A stretch of DNA of 64,000 bases from Smittia aterrima (GCA_033063855.1 CP093829.1:11232243-11296242); one strand, 5' to 3'; shown: positions 23,950 through 37,845, counted from the stretch's first letter. The notes: generated from the letters alone by a model not told the origin. Translations and numbers: made by a program.

Positions 23950-26900
23950 AAGCCGAAATATTGTGATAATGAACGTTCAGATACATCTAGAGTCATCCGC
24001 CTTTGTTTTCAGCATGAATTTTCTCTGGAGAAGAGCCAGACTCATAAAAAATTTACAGAAGCCGCTTCTCGCAGAGCTTCGATGTTTGTGTTTGAGGTTA
24101 AAACAAACATGAATAAACAAGCTGCCGACGAAACGAAATCGATAAACAGCGAAATAGAAATGAGAGGAAGCGGTGAAGCCGCCAATTTAGCAAATTTTTC
24201 CTTCCGATTCCTTTCAGCAATTTAACTCAAAGTAAAACTCAATCTGACTGTGTTTAACGGCAGATATCAACGTAAAATTTTATGATGCACACTGTGAGTC
24301 CCATAAATTGCAGAAGTAATTTCATTTTACTCGAACGAACTGTGAGCGAACTGAATGCAGGAGCATTGATTAGGGTCGAGCAAAGTCAGGCATTTCTAAC
24401 ATAAAACAAATCGCTTGTAAACTTTAGTGCTAATAAAAAATGAAATTCTCACATTTTACAGCGATTTGATCGAGGGATGCTGACGCCTGTCCGTCACGAG
24501 AAACGAAATATTTCAAATTTAAGTTTTCTTCTTATTTCAAGAGCCCGAGGCGTTCGTCATTAATTCTTCTCTTGTACTCATCCTTCGTCCCAACGAAACG
24601 TGTCAAATTGAACCATTTTACTCAACATTTAATCACGATTCAGTTGCAATAAAGGAAACAGTGTGTCACGTGTCAGGATTTCAATTTTTATCGCAGAATC
24701 CTATCCACCCCATCGTCAACGAACTGGTGACAAGGACATATGCGTCGGCAAGAATTTTTCATTAATTCTTAAATATTACGCAATGTGATCAATGCCATGA
24801 CGCAAAAAGAGGGAGTCGATGCGAGAACAACCCTGTCTCGAAAGATGAATTCAATTTATCACTGCCAAGAGAATGGGAAAGGAAAATAATTCGAATGTGT
24901 GAGCTTGAGCCATCTGGGGTGCGATTGGAAGCAAGCAGCCATCATCATTCCGTTTTGAGAGGAAAGGAATTGAATCGGAATCCATCAGCCCAGAAAGATG
25001 AAGAAATGCCTTCGAGTAGGTGAAGCGTAAAGAGAAATCCATTAACCAAATTTGGGTGTCCGGAGTTGAAAACCGAGACCCATCAAATGTCTCGCATATT
25101 TCTTTGGAGAAAAGAAAAACAACTTTTGCTCCTTCTCGAATGTAAAATGAATGTAAAAAAGTTTTGTGCCTTCGTGCAAAAAAATAAAGCATGAATAAAT
25201 CTCCATCAACCATCAGTCAAAGTATCATGTTGAAATGTTTTTTACTCTCCTCCTACTCCTTCTCTTGCAATCGAAAGCCGTTTACTCTAAGGCAAGTGCC
25301 GTGCAGATGATTTATGGTCGATGATTTCTCCACAGATTTCGCCTCGATAAATTTTGATTAGATTTTCGTTGCCTTCGCAGCTATTCGCATCACCTATTTA
25401 TTTATTTTTTCGCTTTCATGCTGCGCGCTCAACACCAACACAACAGCCAATTAATAATTAAAATGAATGGCTCTGACAGGGCACCGCAAAACATGGCGAT
25501 CGAGAGAGAGAGAAAGAGAGAAAGCGAAGCGGACAAGAAATTCATCGAGTTCAATGTAATCAATTATTCAAGGAACATGTAGACTAAAACTCAATTCAAC
25601 GAGATAAATCTACAAGTTTATTCATTTCGATAGACACAGACAAACTTTAACTGCTATCAAAAATATCTTTCTGAAAGCAGCGAGAAGAAATGATTTATGA
25701 AGTAACTCTCACTCACTCTGCCTTCCGAATAAAGCAATTTATGTGTAATAATAAACGATGATTCAGCGTGAATCATCTGAAATAAGCGAGATTGCTTCGA
25801 TTAACTGTGTGCACACTGATAACGGTACGATACACATGAGAACAATGTCATCTGATATATTTTAGTAAATTAATTCTTTTGTACATCGTCCGTGATGATG
25901 TATGATGATCACACAGAAAAGGAAGAAGCATTAATTCAATGCTTTTATGGAGCCAGGAGAACGTTAAACATGTGCATCATAATTTTGAATAATGGCGAAT
26001 AATTTACACTTCATGACAGTAAATAATTCAAGAGTTATCTGTCATGTTCATGTATGGAAACGTTATCGGCTACGAGCATGGGTCGCTAGTAAAGCTCATT
26101 CGAACGGAAAAGGCAACAGGACGAAACATTTGCATAAAATTTTCTGTCATCCCATGCACCGTTTGTAAAAGAAAGCGGAGAATCGCCCTTGCTCTGTGGA
26201 AATTTTCCATTTGAAATTTCTGATGTTTTCACATGTGTCGTTGGTGAGTTGAGGTGGAATGAGAGAGAAATTTCCATTTTCAATGACTCGAAGGGATGGA
26301 AATGATTATTTTTAGACGAGAGGAGCCATTATGCTCATTTTTATGCTGATGCGGATGCTCAGCGTCGGGATTTGCTTTTTAAAACACAAAACTCCAGAGA
26401 AAATCTAATCGGTAGCTTCGACCAACAACCAAACAGCTCAGATTGATGCAGAAATGTCCGAAGGTTCGATTGCTGGTTTTTAACGATGTTTTCGCCCTTT
26501 TCTGTCGATCAACATTTGTGAGTCTCGAGAGAGAGTGAGAAAAGAAGAAAGAGCAGGGGAAAGAAGATTCGTTTCCTCAAATTATCATAGCTGATTCAAC
26601 TGCCAGGGCATTGACAAATTGCTGCCGGACATTCTCCAAAGCATAGAGAATGGAGTCGAGGGTTTGCTTTTCCAACCACACGAAGGTTCAATATTTGCTT
26701 CTCTCAAATTGCTTCACGAAATAAAATGTAAATTTCTCTTTCGGTAAATCTCGGACGGTTTCCCTTTGAGTTCAGATTCTGTGTTGATCAAACTCGTTAC
26801 CTGGGAATTTTCTGGTAAATAAAATTCGAGAGTTATTGTAACGACGTCACGTTTCAAAGAAATATTAAAGCCCACTCAATACTTTAGATGATACAAAAGC

Positions 26901-29900
26901 ATCTTTTTGTCTTTGAGAGACGGAAAATCAATAAAACTTGGATGAATTAATAATAATAATAACAAAGTCGATTCTCAAAGTCGGTTGCCATGAGAGTTTC
27001 AGTCCTTCCGAGAGTTCAAGTTGTGCGTGAAACAACACAAGAAGATTGAAGAGAATAGGAAGCTTTGAAAACGCTTGAATAAATAAAACATGTTGAAACA
27101 GCCCTAAAAGCGATCTGACAAAGCTCTTGAAAGAGAAAATTGAATTTTCTACGATAAAAGGCAAAGCGAATGAACGAAGGAACACGACAAAACGACTTAA
27201 GTTGTGTTGAGGTGCTGAAATAGCAAAAACTGCTGATAATGATATCACCTTGCTTATAACGAAATGACACGAAATCTTCATTCTCCTGGAGATGTTTTGC
27301 TGTTCGACTCTGCCATTTGAATTCGCATCTGCATATAAACTTGTCAGCAGACAATTTCGTTCTCTGTTCATAATGCGCTCATTGCTTCTGTTCCATGCTC
27401 TTCTTCTCTATGAACACGGAAAACAATTCGGGAGGAAAAGTTTTGCTTAAAATTCCAGCAGCATCCCTCCTACCGACCCAGCAGTGTGTAGTTTATTCCG
27501 TTCATGTTCTCGTCTTTCTTTTTGTGCTATGGAAAGTACTCGGAAATGAGTATCCTAGAAACATCTATTCACATCGCAATTTCTCTCGGTTGCCTGTGGA
27601 AAATATCTTCCACTTCTCACCCTCTAACGTTTACATTGATAGAAAAGCGATAAAATGGAAATGATGCCAAGCTATATGTCCCAGCAGCAGAAGCAGCGAG
27701 AGAAGCAAAAATATGTGGAAATTTATGGCGTTCCACTTGTGTGAAGCTTCTTTCTTGATGTAGCAGCGCTCCCACTTACAGAGCTAACGTTTCCTCGAGA
27801 GCGTCAGCGGCAGAACGAAACATCTGATGAAGCATTCCGATGATCCAATTTTCATTTCCCCTTGCCACAGACGCGTCCTTTCCATTCCAACTTCTTTTAT
27901 TATATCCTTCGACTGCAAGATCTGACAATATTAAATGCTATGCTTCAGGACTTGAAATTTGAATTGCGGGTGGATGATTAAAAGACGAATAAGAAATGAT
28001 TCAAACCGAAGAAGGAGCGATGATGATACTTGTGGCGTTGGCGCGAATGCAATAAGAAAGGAGAACCTGATTATTATTCTGAACGTGCGGGAGTCGTTGG
28101 GCAATTTCGTCGTTCGAGTGTGAATTATTCAAGAGATAAGAAGTTGCTGTGGTCGATTGTGCCGCCATAGTTAAAAAAGATTTTTTGCTTTTAAAATATC
28201 TGAAACAGCTGACAAATGAATTTACACATCAAAACATTTCTTTGAGACTAAAGAAACAAGAGGAATGAGAGGCGAGAGAACAGAGCAGCTAAGATACAGA
28301 AAATTGATTTTTATCCGAAAATGCTTCGTGATGATGATGATGATGGAAAAAGGCAGAGCTCATAACTATAATGTACGATGTTATTCTGCTTCTTGTATTC
28401 TGCTCCGTCGAGAGGAAAAGCGAATAATTGGAATTTCATCTTTTTTCTGCGAGTGAATAGAAGGAGGCCACGTTCGGTGAAAGGGACTTGAGCTTCATCA
28501 TTTCTTTCTTCCGCACATCATTATCATTATTTTATTTCAGATTTTTCTCTCCGCTTTCCTTTCTTTGTAATGTCTTTGAGTCAATCTTAAATTCACTTTG
28601 AATTGTCAGAGATTTCTTTCTTTGTTTCGTAGCGAAGGAAAAAAATTGAAAGAAAAGTTTCGTCATGAAAATCAAGAACTCAATCAATGAAAACGACAAA
28701 ACTTTCTTAATGAAGCTTTGTAACTAAATTTAGCTCAGCGGTCTGAATCGAATTGTGAGCAAAGCATTTTAATCCTTCCCTCATTTCAAATACAAAACTG
28801 TTTACAATAAAATGAACAAAATGTTCTCAACACAAAAGTTTTCTTTCCAAATGTTCACTTGAGAGGAAAAGAAAGAAAAAGAAATGAAGGAAAATTTATT
28901 TTTCTTAACAGCATATAAAACTTTTCCTCGAGAAAGCAAATATGAAAGGAAGAAGTTAACCCTGGGAGAAACTTCTTTTTCTTCTCGTTTCTTACATTTT
29001 GCTGTAAAAGCTTTGAGCAGTACATAATAGAACCTCCATTGTTGGCTCGAGAAAAACAACACAAAGAGCTGAGGGAAATTTTGCTCGTTACTCGCTTGCA
29101 AGATGGAGACTTTTCCAGGAAGCTTAACAGGATGCTTCGTTGGCACGATGCTTTGTTTTCTCGATATTGTTGAAAATTGTCTCTCGTCGCCCTGTTCCTC
29201 GAGCAGCATTTTAAAAGATCACAAAACTTTTCAATTAAATCTTTGCGATATTTCTTCGCTTCCACTAGAAGAAGAAGAAGAAACATTTCGTGGGATGGTA
29301 ATTTTTCCAATTTAATTTCATTTCGTTCCTCTCGAATTTTCAATTATTCTAATTTACCCCTCAACCTCCATCAACCAAATATTGATTTCGATGTAATCGC
29401 ATCAAAAGCGATAAAACAACGAGCGAGTTTTAAAAATAAATTTGAGCTTCTCTGGACCGGATGATTGCCTTCATATATTCCGCTCGGTTCACTCTCAATT
29501 CACTCGTACGTGCCAATCGGTCGCTTTCTCTATGCGGCAAATTTATGATTGCGTATATTGAAAATTTCCTTTTGCTTTATTAGGCGAAAGCGTCAAGTCT
29601 TTTAAGTGAAGTCTATAGCAGAACGAAAAACTTTTCTCTCGTCTCATAATTTAATTAATCCAAAAGCGAGGTTTGGTAATCAATTTTCAGCGGAAATATT
29701 TTTTTCCGATTGAGGACAATTTGCGTAAATTTTAATGAACAATTGACATTAAAAATTTTCATTTTGCCTCGCTTCAATCTGAATTCTCTTCGAGGGTTGT
29801 TCAATAACGTCTGCAAATTCAATGTAAATCCAATTTAAGGAGAAATTTCCACATAGAGTGCTCTTGTTGCCAAGGAGACGAGCGATCGAGAGCATCAGAA

Positions 29901-32900
29901 TCTCTTTATGTTCAAATGAATACGCGGTGAATGCATAAAAGGATATTTGAATTAATTGAAAGGTATTCAGGGCAACATGAGGGAGACGTGATGTGCTTGC
30001 TTCTGCATCGTAAATGAATGCCGTGGCAGAGCATGACGCTTTTGTAATGTTTATCTTTCAAATCAATTATCCAGCATAGTTGCTATGAAAATTCCATTAA
30101 AGTCATCAATGGCCTCGGATTTGAAAGGACTTTGAATATTTAACGTCCTCACTTATCTGTATTAATTAAAAAAAATTAATTAAACTTGCTATTTTTTTAA
30201 ATCATCAGCACTTGATGAAGCAAACTTGCAACACAACCACTCACTTTAGAAGTGTATTTATTTCTCTATTAAATTATAAAGCTTTGTGTAATGGCTTAAT
30301 GGAATTTTTCGAGTGCTTTCGCTATCTCTGCGAGGCAAGTTTAGTAAACCTCCGTAACAAAACCCCAGTCTCGTTCTATCTGATGCGAGTGCTGCGAGTA
30401 ACGTTGAAGCCACTCGTGGTGAGCAAAGCTTCCGGTGCGCACTGGGATCTGAACATGGTGAGATTCACATTGGTTGGGGTTGATGCTCGCCGCAGAGATG
30501 AGAATTCATGTATTATGCGGTTACATGTCTTTCCTTTATCACCCTCAAGTACCCATGACATGGTAGGACTCCTCTCTCTTTCATTAGTTCTGTCAGATCC
30601 TCGTTATAATCTTGCTCTGGCATTATTTTTTTGATTCCTGGTTGCCTCCCGAAAAATATTTCAAAATACAACTTGACAAAGAATTTATGGACCCAAGACT
30701 CGCTTGACATTACAAACGCCCCTGTCGCTTATGTCATGCAACTCTCCACTCATTTTTCACTTTTGTGCTACTTTTTTCTTTCCTTCATCTGCAGTTGCTG
30801 GCTATAAATAAACGTGAGGACTCTTTTTCATACTCTACTCTGCTCGAAAAGAAACGAGCGAGCTTTTTAAACGAACCAGCTCGCTTTCCATCTCGCACAT
30901 GGCGAATCAAGAGTTTCCCTCGTAAACATTCTGTCCGTTGATAAAAACTAGTTTATTTATTTAAAAGTTACGTGACAAATGATTTTTATTTCCTTTTGGA
31001 GTTCTTTGTCGAGCGAATCTCGTTCAGTGGTTGAACGATCTCCAGGGACGGCCCCGAGATCGCATCTTGAAGCCGTTAAAATTTATTCTCTTTAGCCAAT
31101 TCCGTATCGATTTACGCTTATTTCTTTGTGCGTCAAGGCTCTTTTAAGATTCTGGAAGCATGCCAGCAGAAGAAGAAGAGAATGTCATCAAGTTTCTGAA
31201 GTGAATTGTCTGGATCCAATTAGTTTCAGGCAGGCCAGAGCTCCCTTGACTGATTTCGAATGCTGCGGGGAAATTCATTAAGTTTTCTCATCAATTTTAA
31301 TTTCAAAGAAAGAGGAAAATGTTGCAAGAATCAAGATTATTGATGTGGAAAATCAACCTTATAAAATTATAACCATCAAGAGAAAGAGAGAGAAAGGAAA
31401 GCTCTTCGTGGAGAAACCTCAAAAAATTCCGAGCTTAATTTCATTAATGTGTTCAGGCAAGCATGTCGAAAGGGGGGAGGAAGAGAGAGAGAGATTGAAA
31501 TGAAATCCTGTGTGCAGCACAATTCGAAAGCATTAATTTTCGAGCAGAGGTTTTATTTTTTGCTCAGTTGCTTCGTTATTAGCGTAACTCACACAGAAAT
31601 CTTTTTGTTTGTGTGGAAAATTTTTCCGACTGACGATGCTTGAACGTTGAACGGGGGGAGCATCGTATTTCGCTCGTCGTATTTGCAGAGCCACCTTCGG
31701 AGCAAGTGTTCTTCTATCAATAAAAGCGATTCTTTAATTCTTCTACTCCCGAAACAAAAATCAACAGCAGCTCTGTGTTGTAGAGCGAAGGGGAGAGAAT
31801 CGCCATGGCAACAGATCTGGAAGGAAAAGCGGCGAAAATGTTTCGATTTTTCTATTATTCAGCTGCTTTTTTGTGTATGCCGTGAGATGAGAAATGCCAT
31901 GAATGAGTTCGAGTTAGTTTTTCCAAAAGAAGAATGGCAGAAACGCTTTAGGGAAACAGTCGAACCACAACATCGTTTTCCCCCGTTCGGAAAGGCAGAA
32001 AAAACTTTCATATCAGACGTGATGTGGCAGTTTTCTGTTTCATCTCGCGAGCAAACTCTTTTTTTCTGCCGATGATTTTGTTTAATTTATTATTTTAACA
32101 TTCTATCGTCATGTCTCATTCCTGTTTGATGTCAAGTCCTCTTTTGTCATCACGCAACAAGACCCCTGACTCTCGTAAGTTCAAGGGTCAAATGGGGGGT
32201 TTAATTGTGAAACATTGACCAGTTGGCGACAAAAAAAGTTGTCAGAGTTCACTTTATAATTAAAATCTTGTCATGGCGATGTCATCACATTGCATGAAAT
32301 TTTAATGAACGCGCATCTAGTTGGTTGTCAAGGACTCTCGTGCTATAATCTTCCAGCTTTCTCGCTGTTTTTCCATTAAAACTTTTCCCTTTTGTAATGC
32401 TCTATCGGTCAAATTACTTTCTTATTGGCTTCTTCTCCTTTTGGAACTTTTCGCCAAATCCTTCGCTTAATCACGAGATTAAGGCCAATTTAATTTTAAA
32501 GCACGTAACTTTCTAATGTTTCCTACAACGGAAGTTTGAAAAGAAAAAGCATTATTAAAAATACTTTCATGTTAAGGGAAGCTTCTTGATCTCCACCTAC
32601 AACACGAACAATGATGAATCCTTGGTAGCTACCTCTTCCTTTGTCATAAGAATTTCCTCCTTCTCTCTCCTTACTTCGCCAGCTAAGAAGAAATTAATGT
32701 CGAGCGAGCAGCAGGAGCAGCAAGGAAAGTTTCAGAGTTCGTGAAATTTTATGAGCTTTTGTTATGCCAACGATTTTTAATTTCCTCATTGATGTTACAT
32801 CGAGCAGAGCAAAGGAAGAGCGTAAAAAGGAAACAACTAGAATCGTCTAGAGCGTTTGAAGCGACAAGAAAAACAAGGGAGCCCGAGAACAATTTCGAGA

Positions 32901-33950
32901 TCCTTAATAGCGTAAAATGAAAAATTTTAATTACAAATTTCTCTTCGTTTCTCACATTCAACTTGCCACCCACTCGAACAAGCAAAAGCGAAGCAGAGAA
33001 ACTCATTGGCATGACTAATTGTTTTCTAAAAGGGGTTCGTCAAGATAGGAGCGAGGAGAGTGTGAGATGGAAACAAAATTAAATCAATCAATCAGAACGT
33101 GGGGGAAGTTGAGGAATGAAAGGTTACATCTCAATCAAATCAAACTTCAAAAGCATTTTTCTTGCTCGTCCCTTCGAATGGGAAAAATGCAAACAATTTT
33201 TTAATAAAAATTCGTCTTTGTCGAAGTGAAATATTCGGAGTCGAGGGAAACTAAGATGTTGCTTAAACTTAAATGTAATTTAAAATAAAATATATGTTTC
33301 ACCTAATACTGTCTTCAGCACTTTCTTTATGTGCTCCACTCAATCACATGAGCTGGGAAATGAGATCAGTGCGATTCCTTGAATTATAATTCATACACGA
33401 ACAACTTTTCAAGCTTCACAACGTACGAGTATGAACATGAACTGGCAGCAACACATCGCGGAGCAGCATCCACCTAATTTTACAATGGCTGAACATTTAA
33501 TTTTGACTTTAGACGATAAATTTATTCAGATGCGAAGCGATGCCGCCCCTACCCACAAAACCCGTCGTTTCAATTAATGTCTGTCATTTCTCGGTTTAAA
33601 ATTACCGACAAATTTTTGGAATAAATTCGCTCTCATGGTTTGACGACGTTTGGGATATTTTGCCGCACGGTGCAGAAAATCTGAAACCTGACATGAAAAC
33701 ATTAAAGAAAACGAGGAAAAAGTTTTGCTGACAGCAGCGAATTTCGAGGAAATCTCTCGTATGGATAATAATTCTGACTGTGAAGTTTCTTGGAAAAGTT
33801 TTTCGCTTGTTGCTTTGAGTAGGTTTTAACTTCGTTATAGCAACTCATGCCGGTTTATTGGTTGCCATGCGAATAAGCAATTCAACAATTGTTCATCGCT
33901 ATGATGATATTCTTTTAACTCAAGTTCAGGCATTTTGTTAAATCAATTTT
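23950..33950. other. Gene-poor region, right part
   Basis: Ten kb downstream of mir-124 without a convincing gene. Notable are (GA)n stretches at about 25500-25530 and 31478-31495, a (GAT)n run near 28330, and a compositionally distinct, GC-richer tract at 30370-30640 with open frames on both strands. The region could be the remainder of the pri-mir-124 locus and regulatory DNA. No tRNA or transposon ends were recognised. Confidence 0.5.
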
Positions 33951-33992
33951 ACTGTTTCAGAATTTTAAGTTTCGTGAGTGTAGCAGCGCGCA

Positions 33993-36711
33993 ATGAGTTA
34001 TCGCAGCCATACAGCAGCTCCGTCGAGAGTTTTTGATCATCTCTATGATCCACTCTTCACTACATCGGATCCAAAAAACGTTTACAAAGAGAATTGCATC
34101 GCGTTGACTCGCTCAGCGCCCATTCACATCTATCCCGTTTATAAAACCATGTTTTCTGAGCTGAATCACCAACAGAGGAATTGCTACGCTTATCAGAAAA
34201 ACATCCTGCCGCATTTCTCGTATATCAATCCGACGCTCGCGGCACAGAAGCTCTCAGTAACAGGAGCTGACAGATCAAAATTCTTTTCTAATCCTATGGG
34301 TAACGTTCGAACAATAAACGTGGGATTAACGACAGAACAAGCAATCGAATGCGTGGAAGAGACACAAATTATAAAATACAGATCAACATCAATCCAAACA
34401 ACATACAGGTACGGCTTTTATTGAATTTAATGCCTGACTCGGAATTTTTTTTTCTTCTTCAGAGAAAGCTCTGCACAAACAAAGCCATGGTTACCAGAAA
34501 TAACATGTTTCACTGACGACAACTTGGAGGATGAAATGCCTGAAGTTGTTTATATTACTGATATGATTGATTCCGTTACTTATCCGGGCATCCGTGAGGT
34601 TGAAATAGTCGAGAGAGCACGAAAGAGACGAAAGTGGCAGATGGCATTGCCTCCCATCCAACATGCAGAAGAGATTCCAGGAAGAGTAGCAGCAGTAGAA
34701 GCCTTCGAGTGGGAGGAATGGGTAGCGAGAGAGAAGGATATTAATGAATGTCAACAAGCGAGATTAAAAATTGTTGCAGATCTGATTGCGAAACGAGAGA
34801 AGAAGCATCAAGATACAACCAATCTAAAGCTTGAAAATTGCAAGAGGAGAATATTGACTGAACGTAAACAGGAGAAGGATATTTTAATGTAACTTGTTTG
34901 CATAATAACAACTCATCAGCATTAACGTGAATAATTTTGTTTACAGACGAAACTATCAAAGGAGCATGAGAAAACTTGATTTGGCACAACGCCGAGGATC
35001 AAACAAAGAGAAAGTGTCCGATCCAGTCGTTTCGCATTACGAGAAGAAGACTGAATACGCATTGCCAAAGATTCGACTCGACGCCACCACTAAAAAGCGA
35101 ACTCAATTCGGATATTCAAGCGAATTCGAAGCAAAGCAAGTTCAAAAGAAAAAAATTGAAATTATTCTGATTAAAATCAAATGTTTACTTTATTTAAGGT
35201 TCAACATATTTGAAAAGGAAAATTCTCATGTAGGAGATTTACAGAAATATTTGAAAACGAATAAACGTGATCTATGGGAGCCTAAGGAGCAGGCAAAAGA
35301 AGTCGAACGGGGAGTGTGGTCGGAGACTTATTTGAAAAAGATTCACGAGACTCTCAAGGTTAGTTCAATTTGATGATGTAGACTTCAAAGAAATAATTTT
35401 CTGATTTCGTTTTAGCAATTTCGCCGAAAGAAATACGCAAAACGAAAGCTCCCAAAATGTCTCGTGTACGATGAGTCAGCAACGACAAATGAAAGTTCAA
35501 TGTCAGCTCTGGTGCCGGCCGACGATGATAAAATTGATGAAACCTACCAGAACACGATTTGCATTCAAAAGAACATCAAAGGCCGGGCGATTCAGAGCAT
35601 GCTGCTTAAAGGAATGACAAAGTTTCGCGATGTGATTGAAGAAGCAAAAGAAACTCACTCAATAGCTGCGATAAGGAAACTTTTTCCGAAGGAATTCTCT
35701 CAACAAATTGACAACCAAGAGCAAATAATTGATGAGTACAAAAGAATCGAGGGAGCTTTAAAGAATGATGAAAGATTGCAAGAAGAACTGAAGAAAGTTG
35801 AGTCGAAAGACGCTGGAAACTTACTAAACTTTCTTGAGAAGGAATTGCATCGATTGGAAGGCGAGAAGCGAGCTCATGCTTTATTTTTGTTGGCAGAACG
35901 TGAGCGATACAGTCGAACAGCTGCAACGCTAGGTCGGGCTGAGTTTGAGGAACAGTTTCGAAATGACGCGCTCACGCTTTACTTGGAAAATATTCTGCTC
36001 GAAGGCGTTCATCGAGTTGCCGATGAAAATTCACGTGAATTTATTCGCAAGGTTGCAAAGAAAATTGACAGAAAGGCAAGCAAGACTGTCACGTTCGACG
36101 AGCAGGTTGAACAATATTACTCCGATGAGTCAAACACGGAGGACGTTTTTGATGAGTCATTGAAAGATGAAGACGAAATTCCCGATGAAAAATGTGTAAT
36201 GGAACTTTTGAAAGAAGACATGGTGCCACAAATAATGAATCGAATTAAAAACGAGCAACTGCTCTCGCAGCAAAAGAAATATCTCATGGCCGCTCATTTC
36301 GATTTGTTCCACGAAGAACTCGAGAACGATAAACTTGAGCAAGAACGACAAATGTGCGTCGACATCTTGAATGACATAATTGAATTGGTAGCGATTGACA
36401 GCTCAAGCCCGGCTGAGAGCTGTGACAGCCAGATTTCTAGAGATGCTGAGTTCTTGGCTTCGCAAATAGTTTCTCAGATTCTGAATGACATCATTGAATC
36501 GAATTTCGAATTTTCATCGACATCGACAGAAAGTTCATCGACGACCGGCAGCTATGATGGTGACTATAGCGTTCAATCGACATCAGAAGCTGAGAGCAAC
36601 ACAGAAATTCTTGCAAACCAAGTCGTTCAAAGTATTCTCAGAGAAATTCTTGAAAACAGTTTGTCATCGACTTCAGAGTTTACAGAAACTCAATCGAGCG
36701 ATGTCAACTAA
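33993..36711 (+). CDS. CFAP91: Cilia- and flagella-associated protein 91 (CFAP91/MAATS1, AAT-1)
   Basis: This is an axonemal protein of the calmodulin- and spoke-associated complex at the radial-spoke base, needed for cilium and sperm-flagellum motility. Exons: 33993-34408, 34463-34888, 34947-35358 and 35416-36711 (about 849 aa), all in phase. Family blocks seen: TGADRSKFFSNP, YRESSAQTKPWLPE across junction 1, VEIVERARKRRKWQMALPP, EAFEWEEWVAREKDINECQQ, and the IQ-like block IQKNIKGRAIQSMLLKGMTK. A further 78-nt intron (35140-35217) would also keep frame and remove an AT-rich insertion, so that part is uncertain. The tail is acidic and Ser-rich, with three copies of an ILNDII-type amphipathic helix. 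An acceptor (TGTTTCAG) at 33960 suggests a 5' UTR exon upstream. A poly(A) signal is at 36730. Family call is confident. Confidence 0.9.
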
Positions 36712-36729
36712 TTTGTATTTTCAATTTTT

Positions 36730-36735
36730 AATAAA
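36730..36735 (+). terminator. Poly(A) signal of CFAP91
   Basis: AATAAA lies 18 nt after the CFAP91 stop codon. The following 36740-37150 is AT-rich spacer with no gene seen. Confidence 0.6.
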
Positions 36736-37155
36736 ATCTTAGTCTATAGAGTTTGAAAATAATTTGAAAATATTTTATAAATTGAGAAACTTTAATGGAA
36801 TTTCTTGAAAGTGATTCCATCGGAAAGCTTCAATATTAGACCAGAATTTTCATTAAAAGCTCTAAGGATATTTGTGGTATTACTTCGTTGAAAGCTTTCA
36901 TATAATCTAGAACTTTTTATTCAAATAATCTTTAAACGTTGAGTAGGTAGAAGAGAATTTGATGTAAAAGCAACTCTCTAGTCACCCCTTGATAATATTT
37001 CGTGAAAGTATTTGTGGCGATTAAAATCATGCGCAATGTTGTCGTTGAGACTGAAACTCAAAACAAATTCTCACACATGAGAATATCATTTAGTATATTG
37101 TGAAGACACAAGCTGATCGCATCAAGTCTTATTTTGTTTTGAAGTCTTTAGGATC

Positions 37156-37830
37156 ATGAGGTTGACAAATTTAAATAATTGTCTTGCTGAAGCACTAAAC
37201 ATTTAACTTCTATTTTGTAGACCAAGTAATTTAAATGTTTTAGTTGTCATAACAATTTTCTTTGTGTTGACTAATGGATTCTCATTCGACTGCGACTTTA
37301 TTTACCTCAACATCATGAAAAAGAAAGGAATTTACAAGTGCAAGGCTCAGAATTTCAACGCCCTATCTTCCAACGAAAGCCTGACAAGCATTAATGGACT
37401 CCACAAAGCTGACAAGGCAAACGAAGATGTCGAAATTCTCATAATTGAGAATCAAGTTTGTTTGTACTTGCCACAAATGATGGACACTCATTTTCCTAAA
37501 ATTTATCATTTGGATATTCACAACTCAGGACTAAAAACTATTTCAACTGAGAATATGAAAATGTTCCCAAAGCTGAAGCATCTTTACATTCGAAGCAATT
37601 CAATTGAAGTTCTGCCTGAAAATTTATTCCAAGAGAATCCTCTCCTCGAATTCATTAATTTGAACGGCAACAAGATCAAGCTAGTTGAGCCAAATGTGTT
37701 CAGTTCATTGAGCAAATTGATAAGTTTGAGTTTTGAAAGAAATCCTTGTTATGATGGATTTGCAGTTCAAGAAGACGAGCTCAAACGATTAATTATCAGA
37801 ATCGAGAGGAACTGCTCGGCAATACATTAA
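37156..37830 (+). CDS. Small secreted leucine-rich-repeat protein
   Basis: The main frame, from 37221 to the stop at 37830, encodes a signal-peptide-like start (NLNVLVVITIFFVLTNGFS) and about four leucine-rich repeats, such as YHLDIHNSGLKTISTENM, HLYIRSNSIEVLPENLF and INLNGNKIKLVEPNVFSSL. Cys residues flank the repeats (FDCDF, YKCKAQ; NPCYDGF, ERNCS) as capping motifs. A five-base first exon (ATGAG at 37156-37160) with a 60-nt intron would supply the ATG in correct phase, giving about 204 aa; its donor GTTGAC is weak, so the start is tentative. It is likely extracellular, with no transmembrane segment after the LRRs. I do not recognise an ortholog. A poly(A) signal is at 37846. Confidence 0.75.
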
Positions 37831-37845
37831 AGTAGTCTCAACACA

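Noticed and set aside
28802..29343. Overlapping open frames on both strands, 95-162 codons
   Set aside because: Mutually overlapping frames rich in Phe, Ser and Lys, arising from purine/pyrimidine-biased DNA; no domain or splice evidence.
8711..33950. Possible tRNA genes in the desert
   Set aside because: I looked for A-box and B-box (GGTTCGANTCC-like) pairs. Only isolated partial matches such as GGTTCGATTGC near 26463 were seen, with no cloverleaf.
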